The notes below the pieces were generated by a model that was given only the letters and a program-made list of their open reading frames with translations, did no database searches and had not been told where the DNA came from. The position numbers and the translations under genes are program-made. Shown here piece by piece: positions 8,241 to 15,880 of a DNA stretch of 64,000 nucleotides. This stretch comes from CAG-390 sp045546615. GTDB lineage: Bacteria > Bacillota > Clostridia > Oscillospirales > CAG-272. Location of the stretch: the NCBI GenBank assembly GCA_045546615.1, contig JAZQDD010000013.1, forward strand, positions 31,177 to 95,176. The letters run 5' to 3'. Numbering within the stretch: position 1 is the stretch's first letter; each line of letters opens with the position of its first letter.

Positions 8241-9070
8241 ACACAAGACAGGAAATGCTTATCCCAAGCGTAGGAGTCGTTACGGACGTAAGAATAGACA
8301 CGCCCGACGTTAAGACCTTTCGTGTCGTAAATACAGACGGTAAAAAGCATTTTGAGCATATGCCGGGACAATGCGCTATGCTTTCCATCCCCGGCGTGGG
8401 TGAGGCTATGTTTTCGATCACGTCCTCACCGACAAATACCGAATTTATGGAATTTTCCATCAAAAAATGCGGTTGCCTTACCGAATGGCTTCATAGGCTC
8501 GACGTCGGTCAGCAGATAACCATTCGCGGACCGTACGGCAACGCCTTCCCCGTAGACACGGAGTTTGTCGGCAAGGATCTGCTGTTTATCGCGGGCGGTA
8601 TAGGACTTGCTCCTTTGCGCTCTGTTATAAATTACACACGCCACTACCGCGACAGATACGGAAAGATAGACATCGTATACGGTGCGCGCTCCAAGGAAGA
8701 TCTCGTTGACTATAAGGAGATCGTAGGCGAATGGTGCGGAGACAGCGGTATTAATGTCCACCTCACGATCGATAATCCCCATGACGATTGGGATGGACAC
8801 GTTGGATTTGTTCCGAATTACGTCAAGGAGCTTAATTTTTCCACAGATAAGACCGTTATTCTCTGCGGTCCGCCAATAATGATAAAATTTACGCTTGCGG
8901 GGCTTCTTGAGCAGGGCTTTGATAAAACGAGCGTATATACCACTCTTGAGCTTCGTATGAAGTGCGGCATCGGAAAATGCGGAAGATGCAACGTCGGCTC
9001 AAAATACGTCTGCAAGGACGGACCTGTTTTCCGTTTCGACGAAATTGACGAGCTTCCCGACGAGTATTGA
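8237..9070 (+). CDS. flxA: FlxA-like FAD/NAD(P)H-binding electron-input subunit
   Basis: A 277-residue ferredoxin-NADP reductase-fold protein. The FAD domain includes the FSITSSP stretch near residue 55, the pyridine nucleotide domain has GGIGLAPLRS near residue 122 and CGPP near residue 214, and a C-terminal [2Fe-2S] site uses Cys243, Cys248, Cys251 and Cys259. This is the architecture of AsrB/PyrK/FlxA proteins. In the Flx-Hdr complex of sulfate reducers it is the point where NADH enters (or leaves). Its presence instead of a hydrogenase or formate dehydrogenase says that the HdrABC complex here is coupled to NAD(P)H. The cofactor choice NADH over NADPH cannot be read from sequence with confidence. 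Confidence 0.85.
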   Translation: MNTRQEMLIPSVGVVTDVRIDTPDVKTFRVVNTDGKKHFEHMPGQCAMLSIPGVGEAMFSITSSPTNTEFMEFSIKKCGCLTEWLHRLDVGQQITIRGPYGNAFPVDTEFVGKDLLFIAGGIGLAPLRSVINYTRHYRDRYGKIDIVYGARSKEDLVDYKEIVGEWCGDSGINVHLTIDNPHDDWDGHVGFVPNYVKELNFSTDKTVILCGPPIMIKFTLAGLLEQGFDKTSVYTTLELRMKCGIGKCGRCNVGSKYVCKDGPVFRFDEIDELPDEY

Positions 9071-9087
9071 TAAAAGGAGAAACTCTT

Positions 9088-9762
9088 ATGCAAGAGACAG
9101 TAAGTATATATCTATTTGGAAAGAAATATGACGTTCCGTCCGACCTTACCATTATGTGTGCTATGGAGTATGCGGGATATCAGCTTGTGAGAGGCTGCGG
9201 ATGCCGTAACGGCTTTTGCGGCGCTTGTGCAACAATATACCGTATAAAGGGCGACAGAGACCTTAAGGTTTGTCTTGCCTGCAAAACGCAGGTAAAGGAC
9301 GGTATGTATATCGCAACTCTGCCTTTCTTCCCGCTGGTAAAGCAGGTATACGATATAGAAAAGGTAAGCCCCACCGAGCAGATAATGATGCAGCTCTATC
9401 CCGAAATATACGCCTGCATTGGATGCAACGCCTGCACCAAGGCGTGCGCGCAAAAGCTCAACGTTATGCAGTATATAGCATACGCCCAGCGCGGTGAGTA
9501 TGAAAAATGCGCCGAGGAGTCCTTTGACTGTGTTATGTGCGGTATTTGTTCATCTCGCTGTCCCGCAGGCATCTCCCATCCGCAGGTTGCGATGCTTGCT
9601 CGCAGACTTAACGGTAAGTATCTTGCGCCCGAATCCAAGCATCTCAAGAATAGGGTTATGGAGATAAAGGACGGCACTTTCGAGGAGCTTCTTGAATCTC
9701 TTATGCAAAAGCCCATCGAGGAGATGAAAGAGCTTTACAATAACCGCGAGATAGAAAAGTAA
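9088..9762 (+). CDS. frdB: Fumarate reductase-like iron-sulfur subunit (SdhB/FrdB family)
   Basis: A 224-residue protein with the three-cluster pattern of SdhB/FrdB: a plant-type [2Fe-2S] site (Cys39, 44, 47, 62, with an extra Cys37), then CIGCNACTKAC from Cys110 and CVMCGICSSRCP from Cys148. It should pass electrons to the flavin subunit encoded 13 bases downstream. It ends without the C-terminal CCG domain that is fused on in methanogen TfrB; separate HdrB proteins exist in this operon. An in-frame start at 9067 overlaps flxA, but AAAAGGAGA before the ATG at 9088 favours the shorter form. No cytochrome b or FrdC/D-like membrane gene adjoins, so the enzyme is expected to be soluble. Confidence 0.87.
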   Translation: MQETVSIYLFGKKYDVPSDLTIMCAMEYAGYQLVRGCGCRNGFCGACATIYRIKGDRDLKVCLACKTQVKDGMYIATLPFFPLVKQVYDIEKVSPTEQIMMQLYPEIYACIGCNACTKACAQKLNVMQYIAYAQRGEYEKCAEESFDCVMCGICSSRCPAGISHPQVAMLARRLNGKYLAPESKHLKNRVMEIKDGTFEELLESLMQKPIEEMKELYNNREIEK

Positions 9763-9775
9763 GGAGGTAGCGACA

Positions 9776-11371
9776 ATGTATTCCGAAAAATTTACAGCAT
9801 CCATTGCGGCAGTCGAGGCGGCACGCGAGGCAAATATAGCCTACGAGCCTGCCCGAATGAGCGCCAAGGAAAAGGAAGAGCTTCTTGCCGCATACCACCC
9901 AGACTATAAAAAGAGTGAGTTCGTTGCGCTCAAAGTTGGCGCAAATAAGGGTGACATAGTTCCTCACGAGCTCGCAGAGACGCTTCAGGCGAATAGTCGT
10001 ATAAAGGCAGATGACGTGGATCTCGCTTCTCCCGCGTACGACGTTGACGTTCTCGTCATCGGCGGCGGCGGCGCGGGTACTTCTGCTGCTATCGAGGCGC
10101 ACAGAGCAGGAGCGAATACTATGATAGTAACCAAGCTCCGCATGGGCGATGCCAACACAATGATGGCAGAGGGCGGTATCCAAGCGGCTGATAAGCCCAA
10201 CGACTCGCCCGCGATTCATTATCTTGATGCTTTTGGCGGCGGACATTTTGCCGCAAAGCCCGAGCTTCTTTATAAGCTTGTAAACGATGCTCCCGAGTCG
10301 CTTTTGTGGCTCAATGAGCTTGGCGTTGAATTTGATAAGACCGAGGATGGTACGATGATCACCACCCACGGCGGCGGAACTTCAAGAAAGCGTATGCATG
10401 CGGCAAAGGACTACACGGGTGCGGAGATAATGCGCACGCTCCGCGACGAGGTGCTTAATAGCGGCATCACCGTTGTGGATTTTACGTCAGCCGTTGAGCT
10501 TATTCTTGACGATGCAGGCAACGCCGCAGGCGCGGTTCTTATGAATATGGAAACGGGCGAGCTTATGGTGGCTCGCGCAAAGACCGTTATTATAGCAACG
10601 GGCGGCGCGGGAAGAATGCATTATCAAGGCTTCCCGACCTCTAACCACTACGGCGCTACCGCGGACGGACTTGTGCTTGGATATCGTGTAGGAGCAAAGC
10701 TCCTTTATGCGGACACCCTGCAGTATCACCCCACGGGTGCGGCGTACCCTTCGCAGATCTTTGGTGCGCTCGTTACCGAAAAGGTGCGTTCTCTCGGCGC
10801 GAAGCTTGTCAACGCGGACGGCAAGGTATTCATGCATCCGCTTGAAACTCGCGACGTAGCCGCCGCCTCCATCATTCGCGAATGCTCCGACAGGAAAAAC
10901 GGAGTTGATACGGGAAACGGCACGGCTGTATGGCTTGACACACCCATGATCGAGAAGATAGGCGGAGAGGGAACTATCGAAAAGCGAATCCCTGCCATGA
11001 TGCGTATGTTTGGCGAGTACGGCATTGATATTCGCAAAGAGCCTATACTCGTATATCCCACGCTTCATTATCAGAACGGCGGACTTGATATCAACGCTGA
11101 CGGAATGACCACGGCGGTGAAGAATCTTTACGTTGCGGGTGAGGCTGTCGGCGGTATTCACGGCAGAAACCGTCTTATGGGTAACTCGCTTCTCGACATC
11201 ATCGTTTTCGGTAGAAGCGCAGGTAAGAATGCGGCAGCCAAGAGCCGCGAGGTGAATGTTGGCAAGCTCACCCTTGACCACATCGATGCATTTGCCAAGG
11301 AGTGCAAGGAGGCAGGCATCGTTACCGATGAGGTATCTCCCAAGCTCCTGCCCGACTACAGGCGCAAATAA
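9776..11371 (+). CDS. frdA: Fumarate reductase-like flavoprotein subunit, soluble type
   Basis: A 531-residue member of the FrdA/SdhA/NadB flavoprotein family. FAD-binding GGGGAG is at 96-101. Substrate residues typical of fumarate reductase can be matched: His318 in HPTG, Arg338 in TEKVRS (proton-delivering Arg), His431 in LHYQ and Arg465 in NRLMGNSLLD. The His that covalently binds FAD in E. coli FrdA is replaced by Asn127 (DANTMMAEGG), so flavin is probably non-covalent. About 85 residues precede the FAD domain, more than usual, and the C-terminal helical domain is shortened. L-aspartate oxidase is the main alternative, but nadA/nadC are absent and frdB, fumarase and malate dehydrogenase are neighbours, favouring fumarate to succinate. 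Confidence 0.85.
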   Translation: MYSEKFTASIAAVEAAREANIAYEPARMSAKEKEELLAAYHPDYKKSEFVALKVGANKGDIVPHELAETLQANSRIKADDVDLASPAYDVDVLVIGGGGAGTSAAIEAHRAGANTMIVTKLRMGDANTMMAEGGIQAADKPNDSPAIHYLDAFGGGHFAAKPELLYKLVNDAPESLLWLNELGVEFDKTEDGTMITTHGGGTSRKRMHAAKDYTGAEIMRTLRDEVLNSGITVVDFTSAVELILDDAGNAAGAVLMNMETGELMVARAKTVIIATGGAGRMHYQGFPTSNHYGATADGLVLGYRVGAKLLYADTLQYHPTGAAYPSQIFGALVTEKVRSLGAKLVNADGKVFMHPLETRDVAAASIIRECSDRKNGVDTGNGTAVWLDTPMIEKIGGEGTIEKRIPAMMRMFGEYGIDIRKEPILVYPTLHYQNGGLDINADGMTTAVKNLYVAGEAVGGIHGRNRLMGNSLLDIIVFGRSAGKNAAAKSREVNVGKLTLDHIDAFAKECKEAGIVTDEVSPKLLPDYRRK

Positions 11372-11385
11372 GGAGAATTTAGACA

Positions 11386-12606
11386 ATGAATCTTTTTGAC
11401 GGACTTGTTTCAATAAACGGAGTGACGTTCCTTTTGTTTTGTGTAATGGCTATTGCAGCCGTAGGCTATGCCCTCGGCAGAATAACCATAAAGGGCGTGT
11501 CGCTCGGCACTGCGGGAGTATTTATCGTGGCGCTCCTCTTCGGATGCTTTTTCCACGATGAGCTTTCCGCCCAGCTCGTGACTTCGGGCGCAAATTATAC
11601 GGGCAGCGCACTTAAAATAGTTGAGTCTTTGGGACTTATCCTTTTTGTGACCGCAGTTGGATTTATCGCAGGCCCGAAATTCTTTGGAAATATGAAAAAG
11701 AATTTCAAATCCTACGTTCTTCTCGGCCTCATTATCATAATCGCAGGTGGACTTGCCGCTATCGGTTGTATATACGTCGGAAGAATGATAGGCGGTGTTG
11801 GAAACGATTATCTGACCGCTATGATCGTCGGTCTGCTTTCAGGCTCGCTGACGTCAACCCCCGCATTTTCCGCGGCAAAGGATACCGTAGCCGCAGACCT
11901 CCAAAGTGTGGTTTCGGTAGGACACGGTATTGCCTACATCTTTGGCGTTATCGGAGTTGTACTTTTCGTTCAGCTTATGCCGAAGCTCACACGCGCCAAC
12001 ATGGATGAAGAAAGAAAAAAACTCACTCAAGTTTCTGACGGAGAAGAAAAGAAGTATAGCGGAAAGCTCATAGAAATGGATCCGTTCGGATTTATGGTAT
12101 TCGCGCTTGCCGCCGTTCTCGGTGTTTTTGTTGGAGCTATCAAGGTTCCCGGAACAACGTTTTCGCTTACCACTACCGGCGGATGCCTTCTCGTAGCGCT
12201 CATTCTCGGACATTTCGGCAGAATCGGTAAAATAAGCCTTATGCCCAAGGAAACTACGCTCAAGGTTTTCCGTGAGCTTGGACTTATGCTGTTCCTTATA
12301 GGCGCAGGTATTGACGGTGGAGCGGAATTCGTTGCAAACTTTGACGTAATGTATTTTGTTTACGGCGTGTTTATGACCATAGTTCCGATGATCATCGGTT
12401 ATATTTTTGCGAGATACGTGCTGAAGCTCAGCTTACTCAACAATCTCGGTTCTATCACGGGCGGAATGACGTCTACTCCCGCGCTTGGTACGCTTATTAA
12501 CGTAGCCGGAACAGAGGATGTAGCATCCGCGTATGCGGCGACGTATCCCATCGCTCTTATATCCGTGGTACTCGTATCACAATTTTTAATAATTTTCTTC
12601 TCATAA
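11386..12606 (+). CDS. AspT/SucE-like (AAEx family) transporter, candidate succinate exporter
   Basis: A 406-residue integral membrane protein made of two homologous halves, each with the family motif (GSLTSTPAFSAA near residue 165; GGMTSTPALGTL near residue 364). This is the aspartate:alanine exchanger fold, which also includes the succinate exporter SucE of Corynebacterium. The cytoplasmic loop between the halves is short and charged (near residues 205-225) and lacks the RCK/TrkA-C domains found in AspT, so this is a compact variant. It is the last gene of the fumarate-reduction operon, 14 bases behind frdA, and is followed by a terminator. Export of succinate, or dicarboxylate exchange, is an inference from family and position. 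Confidence 0.75.
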   Translation: MNLFDGLVSINGVTFLLFCVMAIAAVGYALGRITIKGVSLGTAGVFIVALLFGCFFHDELSAQLVTSGANYTGSALKIVESLGLILFVTAVGFIAGPKFFGNMKKNFKSYVLLGLIIIIAGGLAAIGCIYVGRMIGGVGNDYLTAMIVGLLSGSLTSTPAFSAAKDTVAADLQSVVSVGHGIAYIFGVIGVVLFVQLMPKLTRANMDEERKKLTQVSDGEEKKYSGKLIEMDPFGFMVFALAAVLGVFVGAIKVPGTTFSLTTTGGCLLVALILGHFGRIGKISLMPKETTLKVFRELGLMLFLIGAGIDGGAEFVANFDVMYFVYGVFMTIVPMIIGYIFARYVLKLSLLNNLGSITGGMTSTPALGTLINVAGTEDVASAYAATYPIALISVVLVSQFLIIFFS

Positions 12607-12610
12607 AAGA

Positions 12611-12650
12611 ATGGGCGCGGCTCAAAAATCATGAGTCGCGTCTGTTTTTT
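12611..12650 (+). terminator. Rho-independent terminator of the fumarate-reduction operon
   Basis: A hairpin with arms GGCGCGGCTCA and TGAGTCGCGTC (one G-T wobble) is followed by TTTTTT. It begins five bases after the transporter stop and separates this operon from the ABC transporter operon, which has its own promoter. Confidence 0.85.
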
Positions 12651-12682
12651 ACTCTAAACTCTGTCTTTTTTCAATATAAGTA

Positions 12683-12711
12683 TTGACAAACTACCAAAAA
12701 TATGTTAATAT
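12683..12711 (+). promoter_or_regulatory. Sigma-A promoter of the amino-acid ABC operon
   Basis: TTGACA at 12683-12688 and TAATAT at 12706-12711 are separated by 17 bases, close to consensus. The leader to the first ATG at 12765 is about 45 bases. Confidence 0.85.
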
Positions 12712-12764
12712 ATTATCACTTTAGCAAAGTAAAATGCTAAAATACATTGTTAGGAGATTTACTT

Positions 12765-13553
12765 ATGAAAAAAACACTTGCACTTATTCTTGCACTTGTA
12801 ATGTGCACCATCTGCTTTGCGTCTTGCGCTAAAAGCGATGACGTTCTTACCTGCGGCGTTACCATTTTCGCCAACATGAACGAGCAGGATGCTGACGGCA
12901 ACTGGACGGGCTTTGAGTCCGAGTTTGCTATGGAAGTCGGCAAGATCCTCGATATGAAGGTTGAATTCCAGATCATCGACTGGGCTCAGAAATACAACGA
13001 GCTTAATTCCGGTGCAATTGATTGCATTTGGAACGGCTTTACTGCTAACTCCAGCGACGACGGTATTAAGAGAAGCGACCTTGTTGACTTCTCCTACGGC
13101 TATATGCTCAACCAGCAGTGCATCGTTGTAAAAGCGGCAGACGTTGCTAATTACACAAGTGCGGCAGCTCTCGCAGGCAAGAAGGCTTGTGTTGAGGGCG
13201 GAAGCGCAGGTGAAGCCTATGCCAAGACCGTTACCGACGAGGATAAGATCGTTAAGGGCGCTGCACAGATAAACGCTTTCACCGAGCTTAATTCCGGCGC
13301 CGTTGATTTCATCGTTGTTGATATTCTTCTTGCTCAGAACCTCTGCGGCAAGGGTGACTATGCCGGACTCGCTATCGTTGACGCTATCGAACTTGAGTCC
13401 GAGATCTATGCTATCGGCTTCAAGAAGGGAAGCGACCTTACCGCTAAGGTAAACGCCGCTATCAAGGAGCTTGAGGAAAATGGCAAGCTTATGGAGCTCG
13501 CAAAGAAGTACGGCTTTGAGAACGTTCTCAAGGTTAGCGAGACCATCGAATAA
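12765..13553 (+). CDS. Polar amino-acid ABC transporter substrate-binding lipoprotein
   Basis: A 262-residue family-3 extracellular solute-binding protein. The first 20 residues are a lipoprotein signal peptide ending in FASC, so Cys21 is the expected lipidation site that anchors it to the outer face of the membrane. The body follows the two-lobe pattern of glutamine/histidine/cystine-binding proteins. TAGGAGA at 12750-12756 selects the ATG at 12765 over the upstream in-frame TTG. Permease and ATPase genes follow in the same operon. The amino acid bound cannot be stated from the sequence. Confidence 0.92.
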   Translation: MKKTLALILALVMCTICFASCAKSDDVLTCGVTIFANMNEQDADGNWTGFESEFAMEVGKILDMKVEFQIIDWAQKYNELNSGAIDCIWNGFTANSSDDGIKRSDLVDFSYGYMLNQQCIVVKAADVANYTSAAALAGKKACVEGGSAGEAYAKTVTDEDKIVKGAAQINAFTELNSGAVDFIVVDILLAQNLCGKGDYAGLAIVDAIELESEIYAIGFKKGSDLTAKVNAAIKELEENGKLMELAKKYGFENVLKVSETIE

Positions 13554-13592
13554 TAATTATCGCTTCAATTCATTTTACAAAGGAATATAATA

Positions 13593-14237
13593 ATGGGTTT
13601 TTGGGAAGTTACCTTAACCTTGTTAAGGGGACTTGAACAGACCGGATTGATATTTGCGCTAACACTTGTGTTAGCGCTTCCTTTGGGTCTGGTCATTTCC
13701 TTTGGCTCAATGTCAAAGTTCAAGCCCCTTTCGTATATCACAAAAATATTTGTCTGGATCATACGCGGTGTTCCGCTCATGCTTCAGGTCATCATAGTCT
13801 TTTATGTGCCCGGAATCCTTTTTGGCGGTCCCATCTTTTCCCGTCTCGGCTCGGTTGTGGCGGCGTTCGTTATCAACTACGCTTGCTATTTTTCCGAGAT
13901 ATATCGCGGCGGTATCGAGAGCATCTCCAAAGGGCAGTACGAGGCAGGACAAGTGCTTGGAATGACCAAGACACAGATCTTTTTTAAGGTCGTGCTCATG
14001 CAGGTAGTTAAGCGCATCATTCCGCCCATGTCCAATGAAATAATCACGCTTGTCAAGGACACGGCACTCGCAAGAGTTATTATGGTCGTTGAGATCATTA
14101 AGGCGGCAGAGAACTATGCCGCATACGGTCTTATGTGGCCATTGTTTTATACGGCGGTATTTTATCTCATACTTGTTGGTCTGCTCTCTCTTCTTTTTGG
14201 GTATATCGAGAAGAAGCTCGACTACTATAAAGCATAA
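13593..14237 (+). CDS. Amino-acid ABC transporter permease (HisM/GlnP family)
   Basis: A 214-residue polytopic membrane protein with about five membrane segments. The EAA-type coupling loop EAGQVLGMTKTQIFFKVVL lies near residues 112-130 and contacts the ATPase. A single permease gene implies a homodimer. It lies 39 bases behind the binding protein and 11 bases ahead of the ATPase gene. Confidence 0.93.
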   Translation: MGFWEVTLTLLRGLEQTGLIFALTLVLALPLGLVISFGSMSKFKPLSYITKIFVWIIRGVPLMLQVIIVFYVPGILFGGPIFSRLGSVVAAFVINYACYFSEIYRGGIESISKGQYEAGQVLGMTKTQIFFKVVLMQVVKRIIPPMSNEIITLVKDTALARVIMVVEIIKAAENYAAYGLMWPLFYTAVFYLILVGLLSLLFGYIEKKLDYYKA

Positions 14238-14248
14238 GGAGGTCTGCT

Positions 14249-15049
14249 ATGGCTTTGCTTGAAGTAAAGAATATCAAAAAGAGCTTTGGTAAGACCGAGG
14301 TACTAAAGGGAATAAGCTTTGAGCTGAATCGAGGCGAGGTGCTTGCTATCATCGGCTCGTCGGGAAGCGGCAAGACAACGCTTCTTCGTTGCCTCAATTA
14401 CCTCGAAGTACCCGATACGGGAAAAATACTCGTTAACGGCACAGCGGTGTACGACTCGGACTCTGCTCAAAAATATACCGACAAAATGATACGCGAGTTA
14501 AGGCTTCATTTTGGTCTCGTTTTTCAGTCCTTTAACCTTTTTCCGCAGTATACTGTGTTTGAAAATATCACGCTTGCACCGACTCTCAAGATAAAAGAGT
14601 CGATAAAAAACAAGACCTTGGAGTCTGGGATGAAGGCAAGGGAGCTTGAAAAAGTCAACCAAAAGGCGATTGAGCTTCTTTCCATGGTGGGGCTTTCCGA
14701 AAAGAAGGACTCGTATCCCTGCCAGCTTTCGGGCGGTCAGCAACAGCGTGTGGCAATCGCGCGCGCACTCGCGTTGCAACCCGACATACTCTGCTTTGAT
14801 GAACCCACATCGGCGCTCGACCCCGAGCTTACGGGAGAGGTGCTTAAGGTCATAAAGGCGCTTGCCGTCGAGGACAGAACTATGATAGTTGTGACGCATG
14901 AGATGGAGTTTGCCAAGAACGTAGCCGACAAGGTCATATTTATGGCGGACGGCGTTATCGAGGAAATGGGAACTCCCGAGGAGGTATTTGATCATCCCGC
15001 CTCGCCAAAAACCAAAGCATTTTTAAGCAAATCGCTTGAAAGCATATAA
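14249..15049 (+). CDS. Amino-acid ABC transporter ATP-binding protein (GlnQ family)
   Basis: A 266-residue ABC ATPase. Walker A GSSGSGKTT is near residues 36-44, the signature LSGGQQQR near 160-167, and Walker B LCFDEP follows, with the switch His in VTHEME. About 25 residues near 80-120 (a Lys/Glu-rich stretch after the Q-loop) are longer than in typical GlnQ (about 240 residues). It energises import with the two preceding genes and ends the operon at a terminator shared with the converging gene. Confidence 0.94.
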   Translation: MALLEVKNIKKSFGKTEVLKGISFELNRGEVLAIIGSSGSGKTTLLRCLNYLEVPDTGKILVNGTAVYDSDSAQKYTDKMIRELRLHFGLVFQSFNLFPQYTVFENITLAPTLKIKESIKNKTLESGMKARELEKVNQKAIELLSMVGLSEKKDSYPCQLSGGQQQRVAIARALALQPDILCFDEPTSALDPELTGEVLKVIKALAVEDRTMIVVTHEMEFAKNVADKVIFMADGVIEEMGTPEEVFDHPASPKTKAFLSKSLESI

Positions 15050-15050
15050 C

Positions 15051-15085
15051 AAAAGCTGCGACGCAAGCGTGCGTCGGGGCTTTTG
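15051..15085 (+). terminator. Terminator between converging operons
   Basis: AAAAGC-GCGACGCA and TGCGTCG-GGCTTTT arms form a strong stem starting one base after the ATPase stop and ending just before the stop of the minus-strand gene. The A-run on one side and T-run on the other allow it to work in both directions. Confidence 0.85.
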
Positions 15086-15859
15086 TTATTCGATCTTATC
15101 GTTTTGAGCAAACAAAAATATTGCGCTGAAATAGCAAAGAACGTAACAAAGCGCTCCTGTCAGAATATCACCTGTGTATCCGAATATGATAGAGAACACT
15201 TCAGCCACCCCGTCGGGCGTGCCGAAGGAAAAATCATAGTATATTCTTGAAATAATAAGGAAAACAGTGTAGAGCGCGCTTCCGATCAGCAACGGGAACA
15301 GCACGGGATTTGTCGATGACAAAAAGCTGTTGAAAGGATAGACTTCTGCTCGCTCGTCGTATTCAATGCCCGAAAGACGGCGTTTAGCCCGCTTTAGAGT
15401 TTCTGCACGCTCATAATGTTTTCTGCACAATACAGTTGCAATGATATATACAACGGATATAAGCGCAATGTCGAGCAGTGCATAGGCAATGGTCACGCCA
15501 AGCTCCTTTAGAAAATTGACGACTCCCGAAAATATTGCGGATGCAATAAAATTAAGTATCCATCTAAGGCAAGCCACGCTTCCCGCAAGAGCAAGAAAAG
15601 CATTTCGGCGGGACTTGTTGCTATGCCAAAAATATTCAGAAAAGGAAACAAGAGAAAAAAGCAAAAATAAGTATATCGTTTCAAGTATTTTTCTCAAATA
15701 GTAGAAAAGCGCGGGCAGGGGAGAATCCTTGTATAAAATATTCGTCACCGTAGACATTTCAAGCGGCGCGAATACAAATGTACAAAGGACAATACAAAGG
15801 GTTGCGATGGCAAGAAGAATAAAAGCGCGTATCACACTCTTATCGTAAGAACGGGACAT
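15086..15859 (-). CDS. Unknown integral membrane protein
   Basis: A 257-residue protein that I do not recognise. It has about six hydrophobic segments: an N-terminal one near residues 10-32, one near 57-72, others near 85-115 and 120-145, and two in the C-terminal third (about 190-208 and 225-250), with a basic cytoplasmic-looking stretch (RKHYERAETLKRAKRR) near 147-163. No catalytic motif is visible. It is the last gene of a minus-strand operon, 21 bases downstream of ruvB, with which no functional link is evident. Confidence 0.75.
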   Translation of the reverse strand: MSRSYDKSVIRAFILLAIATLCIVLCTFVFAPLEMSTVTNILYKDSPLPALFYYLRKILETIYLFLLFSLVSFSEYFWHSNKSRRNAFLALAGSVACLRWILNFIASAIFSGVVNFLKELGVTIAYALLDIALISVVYIIATVLCRKHYERAETLKRAKRRLSGIEYDERAEVYPFNSFLSSTNPVLFPLLIGSALYTVFLIISRIYYDFSFGTPDGVAEVFSIIFGYTGDILTGALCYVLCYFSAIFLFAQNDKIE

Positions 15860-15880
15860 TATATTTCCTCCGTGGGAAGG

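Noticed and set aside
7215..9070. Anaerobic sulfite reductase AsrAB
   Set aside because: The two subunits resemble AsrA and AsrB, but no AsrC siroheme subunit exists and they lie in the hdr operon.
9701..10369. 222-codon minus-strand frame opposite frdA
   Set aside because: Shadow of frdB/frdA; no start signal and unlikely composition.
9776..11371. L-aspartate oxidase (NadB)
   Set aside because: The NTM-AEGG region resembles NadB, but nadA/nadC are absent and an SdhB-like partner, fumarase and malate dehydrogenase adjoin.
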